NCBI GenBank assembly: GCA_044234625.1
Contig: JBIIIP010000029.1
Span: 1-29,555 of the forward strand
Direction: 5' to 3'
Origin: CACORA01 sp044234625
GTDB lineage: Bacteria > Planctomycetota > Planctomycetia > Pirellulales > UBA1268
Length of the DNA: 29,555 bases
In this document: positions 26,393-29,555 of the stretch, piece by piece
How positions within the stretch are numbered: the first letter of the stretch is position 1
How the letters are laid out: each line of letters begins with the position of its first letter
Program-made: the position numbers and the translations under genes
Notes under the pieces: generated by a model
Databases searched by the model: none
What the model was told of the DNA's origin: nothing
The model's input: only the letters and a program-made list of their open reading frames with translations

Positions 26393-27577
26393 ATGAGCCG
26401 TCGGACCACCACGACCGTCGAACGCCGCCAGTTTCTCGCCCAGGCCACGGCCGGAGCCGTCGCGGCCACGCTGCCCGGCGGGGTCTTCACCGCGGGGGCG
26501 GATCTGTTGCGCGTGGGTCTGATCGGCTGCGGGGGCCGCGGCACGGGAGCCGTCGCCCAGGCGCTGGCGGCCGATCCCGGGACCCGTGTGGTGGCGGTCG
26601 GCGACGTGTTCGCCGACCAAATCGAGTCGAGCCAACGGATGCTCGTCGCCCAGTGCGGCCAGCGTGGCGCATGCCCTCGGGAACGACGGTTCGTCGGCGG
26701 CGACGCCTGGCGGCACGTGCTTGCCGCCGATATCGACCTCGTGGTGCTCGCGTCGCCGCCATACGCCCTGCCGCAGCACCTGCTGGCGGCCGTTGAAGCG
26801 GGAGTGCATGTGTATTGCGAGGCGCCGGTGGCGGTCGATGTGGCGGGCGTGCATGCGGCGGCGGCGGCCGTGGGGAGGGCGACGTCCGCCGGGATCTCCA
26901 TCGGATCCGGGCTCTGCTACCGGCACGATCCCGGCACGCAGGGCATCATCGCCGCCGTGCAGGCCGGCGGCTGCGGGGCGGTGCGAACCGCCCGCGTGGA
27001 GGCCCACATCGGCCTCCCATGGCGCCGGCCGCTCGACGGCCTCCGTGGTCTTGCCGCCCGCCAACGTAATTGGGCGTCGTTCGCCGATCTCTCCGGGGGG
27101 GCGTTCGTCGAGCATCACGTGCACGCCCTCGACAAGGCGCTGTGGGCCTGTGGCGATGCCGCCCCCGTCTGGGCGGAAGGGCGCCTCCTTCCCGGCCGGG
27201 GAGCGGACGCCGTCGGCTGTGGCAGCGATGGCGTGGCGGTCCGCTACGGCTTCGCTGATGGCCGCACGATCGACGCGGTCTGCCAGCGGCGGGCCGGAGA
27301 AGCCGATCGGATCATCGAGCGGGTGACGGGTGCGGCCGGTTCGTGCGACCTGCTCGCCGGCACGGCCGCATCCAGCGGAGGACGTTTCCAGGCGACGATG
27401 ACGCACCTCGTGCGGAGCCTGCGGAGCGGTCAGCGCGTGGCCGAGGGGCACGGGCTGTGCCGGGCCACACTGGTGGCCGTGATGGGTCGCGTGGCCGCCG
27501 AGACAGGCCGCCGCATCGAATGGGCGGCGGTTTCAGCCTCCCCCCCTGCTCCACCGCTACAACCCGCAAGGGCGTGA
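26393..27577 (+). CDS. Tat-exported Gfo/Idh/MocA-family oxidoreductase
   Basis: A 394-residue protein. GGAGGAG at 26380-26386, six bases before ATG 26393, fixes the start. The N-terminus has a twin-arginine signal 'ERRQFLAQATAGAVAATLPGG' (Arg11-Arg12), shown to mark the motif, so export would depend on TatC. The Rossmann fold starts 'LRVGLIGCGGRGTGA' (39-53). 'DIDLVVLASPPYALPQHLLAAVEAG' follows, then 'VYCEAPVAVDV' (140-150), where the family EKP motif has Ala144 in place of the catalytic/NAD-binding Lys. The C-terminal sheet domain contains 'GGAFVEHHVHALDKALWACGD', with the usual substrate-side His residues. The family oxidises or reduces sugars and related compounds with NAD(P). The missing Lys casts doubt on catalysis. 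The next gene starts 36 bp later. Confidence 0.9.
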   Translation: MSRRTTTTVERRQFLAQATAGAVAATLPGGVFTAGADLLRVGLIGCGGRGTGAVAQALAADPGTRVVAVGDVFADQIESSQRMLVAQCGQRGACPRERRFVGGDAWRHVLAADIDLVVLASPPYALPQHLLAAVEAGVHVYCEAPVAVDVAGVHAAAAAVGRATSAGISIGSGLCYRHDPGTQGIIAAVQAGGCGAVRTARVEAHIGLPWRRPLDGLRGLAARQRNWASFADLSGGAFVEHHVHALDKALWACGDAAPVWAEGRLLPGRGADAVGCGSDGVAVRYGFADGRTIDAVCQRRAGEADRIIERVTGAAGSCDLLAGTAASSGGRFQATMTHLVRSLRSGQRVAEGHGLCRATLVAVMGRVAAETGRRIEWAAVSASPPAPPLQPARA

Positions 27578-27613
27578 ATTTCGGCACTCCGCCCGGCCGA
27601 TGGACGCATCACG

Positions 27614-29062
27614 ATGGCACCCAGCCGCTCCTCCACCGTCCAGTCGTTGAGCATCGCGCTCATGGTGTTCGTGATGCTCACGTTCATCCTCGCGGTGACG
27701 ACGTACTACTTTTTCACGCAGAAAGAGGACGAGATTCGCCGTGTCCGCGACGCCACGGCGGCCACCGAGGAGGTGACCCGCAAGCTCAACAAGGCGATCG
27801 AGGAGAAGGAAGAGCTGCAAAAGATCATCGGCTTCGAGCCGGAGCAGTCGATCGAGGAGGTTACGGCGGGAACGACGCAGACCCTCGACACGCAGTATGG
27901 CGACTACCTCAAGGAAGACCCTCGCTCGTACGAGCAGCTGGTGAAGCGGCTCAAGGAAAGCGCCGACGAGAAGGACAAGGCGGTGGCCGCCGTGGAGCAG
28001 GAGAAGAGGGAACTCCAAACGCGGCTGGATGCCGAGGTGAAGGACCGCGACGAGAAACTCACGGCCCTGAAAACCGAGCTCGAGGAGGCGAAGTTCGATG
28101 CCGAGGGCAAGTTGAAAGCCCTCAATCAGAAGATCGGTGAGCTCGAGGACGAGCGGCGGAAGGTCGCCGCGGAATACGACGGCGCTCTGGGCCGATCGGC
28201 GGAATACGACCGGCTGCAGGCCAAGGTGTCCGAAGCTGAAAACCTGTTGTCGTTGCGGCGGCGGTCGGAGTTCAAGGGCCAGTCGCCCGAGAATCGCGTG
28301 GCCGCGATGATGGACGAGCTCCGCGACCGGGAACGGGCGATCCAACGCGCGAACGAACTGTTGGCCAAGCTGCGGTCCGTCGATCCCGCTGTGCAGGAGG
28401 CGGTCAACAAGGCCACGCCCAAGGACGACCGCATCGACGGCTTCGATGGTCGCATCATCTCGGTGAACGACGTCGATCGCACCGTGCTGATCCTCGCCGA
28501 TTCGACACGGGGCATGCGGCCCGGATTGCTGCTGTTCGTCTACGATCCCGCCGATCCGACCCCCCCCTTCGACAACTCCAAGGGAATGGTCGAAGTGATC
28601 GCGGTGGAGAGCCCCACGCTGGCCCGGGCCCGCATCCGCACGGAATTGCCACAGAATCCCCTGCTCGGCGGCGATGCGGTCGCCACCACGCTGTGGACGC
28701 CGGGTGAGACGTTCGAGTTGACGCTCCTCGGATTCGTGCAGATCGACAACGACGCCCGCCCCGACGCCGACCGGTTGGAAGAACTCGTGAAGGCGGTCGG
28801 GGGCACGGTGGCCCCGAGTGTGTCGTCCCAGACCACGCTGGTCGTGGATGCCGGAACGCCCAAGCTCGTCGGCAGCGAGCGGCCCCCCGGCTGGCGGCCC
28901 GCCGATGAGCAACGCCGTGAGCGGCAGCTCACGGAGGCGCGGCGGCTGGGGCTGAAGATCATCAGCCTCGACCGGTTGTTGAAACTGCTAGGGATCGAAC
29001 GGGATTCCCTCGACGGCAGCCGCCTGCCGACGGTGGGCATCGGCGCGGCGGCCGCCCGATAG
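27614..29062 (+). CDS. Membrane-anchored coiled-coil protein with BRCT-like C-terminus
   Basis: A 482-residue protein with one N-terminal TM helix (about 10-34), preceded by a short cytoplasmic tail. A long charged coiled coil spans roughly 38-255 (heptad-rich Lys/Glu/Arg/Leu). A beta-rich domain follows (270-365; 'DGRIISVNDVDRTVLILAD', 'GMRPGLLLFVYDPADP', 'GGDAVATTLWTPGE'). The last part, 368-460, has the layout of a BRCT domain: 'FELTLLGFVQID', 'LEELVKAVGGTVAPSVSSQTTLVV', then 'EARRLGLKIISLDRLLKLLG'. This assignment is by pattern only. I recall similar coiled-coil proteins as common planctomycete hypotheticals. Function unknown; an envelope-spanning scaffold is the simplest idea. It may share a transcript with the oxidoreductase gene upstream. 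Confidence 0.85.
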   Translation: MAPSRSSTVQSLSIALMVFVMLTFILAVTTYYFFTQKEDEIRRVRDATAATEEVTRKLNKAIEEKEELQKIIGFEPEQSIEEVTAGTTQTLDTQYGDYLKEDPRSYEQLVKRLKESADEKDKAVAAVEQEKRELQTRLDAEVKDRDEKLTALKTELEEAKFDAEGKLKALNQKIGELEDERRKVAAEYDGALGRSAEYDRLQAKVSEAENLLSLRRRSEFKGQSPENRVAAMMDELRDRERAIQRANELLAKLRSVDPAVQEAVNKATPKDDRIDGFDGRIISVNDVDRTVLILADSTRGMRPGLLLFVYDPADPTPPFDNSKGMVEVIAVESPTLARARIRTELPQNPLLGGDAVATTLWTPGETFELTLLGFVQIDNDARPDADRLEELVKAVGGTVAPSVSSQTTLVVDAGTPKLVGSERPPGWRPADEQRRERQLTEARRLGLKIISLDRLLKLLGIERDSLDGSRLPTVGIGAAAAR

Positions 29063-29149
29063 CGGCGCGCTGCAACGCCTCGACCGGTGTGGCATACTTC
29101 CGGGCGACGCGAGCCGCATGGGTCTCGTGACAGCCCCGGAGATCTCGTG

Positions 29150-29555
29150 ATGGCGAGGAATGTGTTGCAGTGGCGGATGGCTGCGGCGGTCGTGATGGCC
29201 GCGGGCCTGGTTTTTTCGGGTGCGGCCCGGGCCGGTGAAGAGCCGGCGAATGACGCGGGCTTCGTGTCGCTCTTCAACGGCACGAGCCTCGACGGCTGGG
29301 AGGGCAAGCCGGAGCTGTGGCGGGTCGAGAATGGCACCATCGTGGGGCAGACGACCGCCGAGAAGCCCATCGGCGGCAACACCTTTCTCATCTGGCGGCA
29401 GGGCCTCGTCGACGACTTCGAGCTTGTGCTGCGCTACCGGCTCACCGGCGGCAACAGCGGCATCCAGTATCGGAGCACCGACCATGGCGACTCCGTGGTC
29501 GGCGGCTACCAGGCCGACTGCGAGTCGGGTCCCGCCTATTCGGGCATCCTCTACG
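29150..29555 (+). CDS. DUF1080 (3-keto-disaccharide hydrolase-like) protein, partial
   Basis: The first 135 codons of a gene cut by the window end. GGAG at 29138-29141, eight bases before ATG 29150, supports the start; an in-frame GTG at 29147 directly precedes it. A signal peptide runs to about residue 28 (ending GAARA). The DUF1080 fold begins 'FVSLFNGTSLDGWEG' (38-52), then 'WRVENGTIVGQT', 'TFLIWRQGLVDDFELVLRYRL' and 'GGNSGIQYRS', a concanavalin-like sandwich of this family. DUF1080 domains act on glycans and are greatly expanded in Planctomycetes; some members hydrolyse 3-keto-glycosides produced by Gfo/Idh/MocA enzymes, which makes the oxidoreductase at 26393 a suggestive neighbour. Confidence 0.92.
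   Translation, partial: MARNVLQWRMAAAVVMAAGLVFSGAARAGEEPANDAGFVSLFNGTSLDGWEGKPELWRVENGTIVGQTTAEKPIGGNTFLIWRQGLVDDFELVLRYRLTGGNSGIQYRSTDHGDSVVGGYQADCESGPAYSGILY

Overview
This is a GC-rich window with almost continuous coding. Its gene content points to a member of the Planctomycetota, most likely Pirellulales or a relative. The evidence is a MoxR/VWA membrane cluster, a DUF1570 protein, a Tat-exported Gfo/Idh/MocA oxidoreductase, a DUF1080 protein, a secreted protein of planctomycete type, a TatC with an enlarged periplasmic loop, and many starts without a Shine-Dalgarno sequence. The assignment is inferred from gene content; no 16S gene is present.

Layout. (1) 1-6652, minus strand: a tightly coupled operon of PQQ-like propeller protein, MoxR ATPase, a giant BatA/VWA/amidotransferase-like membrane protein, and a multi-TM DUF4175-like protein cut by the window edge. 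(2) 6752-8852: tatC, a convergent DUF420 membrane protein, tRNA-Leu(UAA) and a weak small lipoprotein ORF. (3) 8937-13916: an orphan methyl-accepting chemotaxis protein, a secreted tandem-thioredoxin protein, a 624-bp gap holding an inverted-repeat element and terminator hairpins, and an outer-membrane beta-barrel protein. (4) 14147-22249, minus strand: an information-processing block of disA/dacZ-like, polA, coaE, rho, ribH, nusB and ftsY, with ATGA overlaps at polA/coaE, rho/ribH and ribH/nusB. (5) 22352-24838, minus: a planctomycete-type secreted protein of unknown function and a HEAT-repeat lipoprotein. (6) 24984-29555, plus: a DUF1570 HExxH protein, a Gfo/Idh/MocA protein, a membrane-anchored coiled-coil protein with a BRCT-like C-terminus, and the start of a DUF1080 protein.

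How the parts relate. rho and nusB (transcription termination and antitermination), ftsY (membrane targeting), polA and coaE look like a housekeeping transcription unit. The MoxR/VWA genes form a predicted envelope chaperone module. TatC would export the twin-arginine oxidoreductase at 26393.

The least conventional signals are: two related intergenic elements with near-perfect terminal inverted repeats (12071-12283 and 21034-21172); a 57-nt A-free, C-rich leader before rho; a 19-bp tandem duplication that creates a 13-codon ORF stop-start coupled to the DUF420 gene; a diadenylate-cyclase-like protein in a Gram-negative-type bacterium; a Pol I whose proofreading residues look lost; and a Gfo/Idh/MocA protein without its EKP lysine. 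No CRISPR array, IS transposase, phage gene or defence system was found. I saw no complete previously undescribed multi-gene system.
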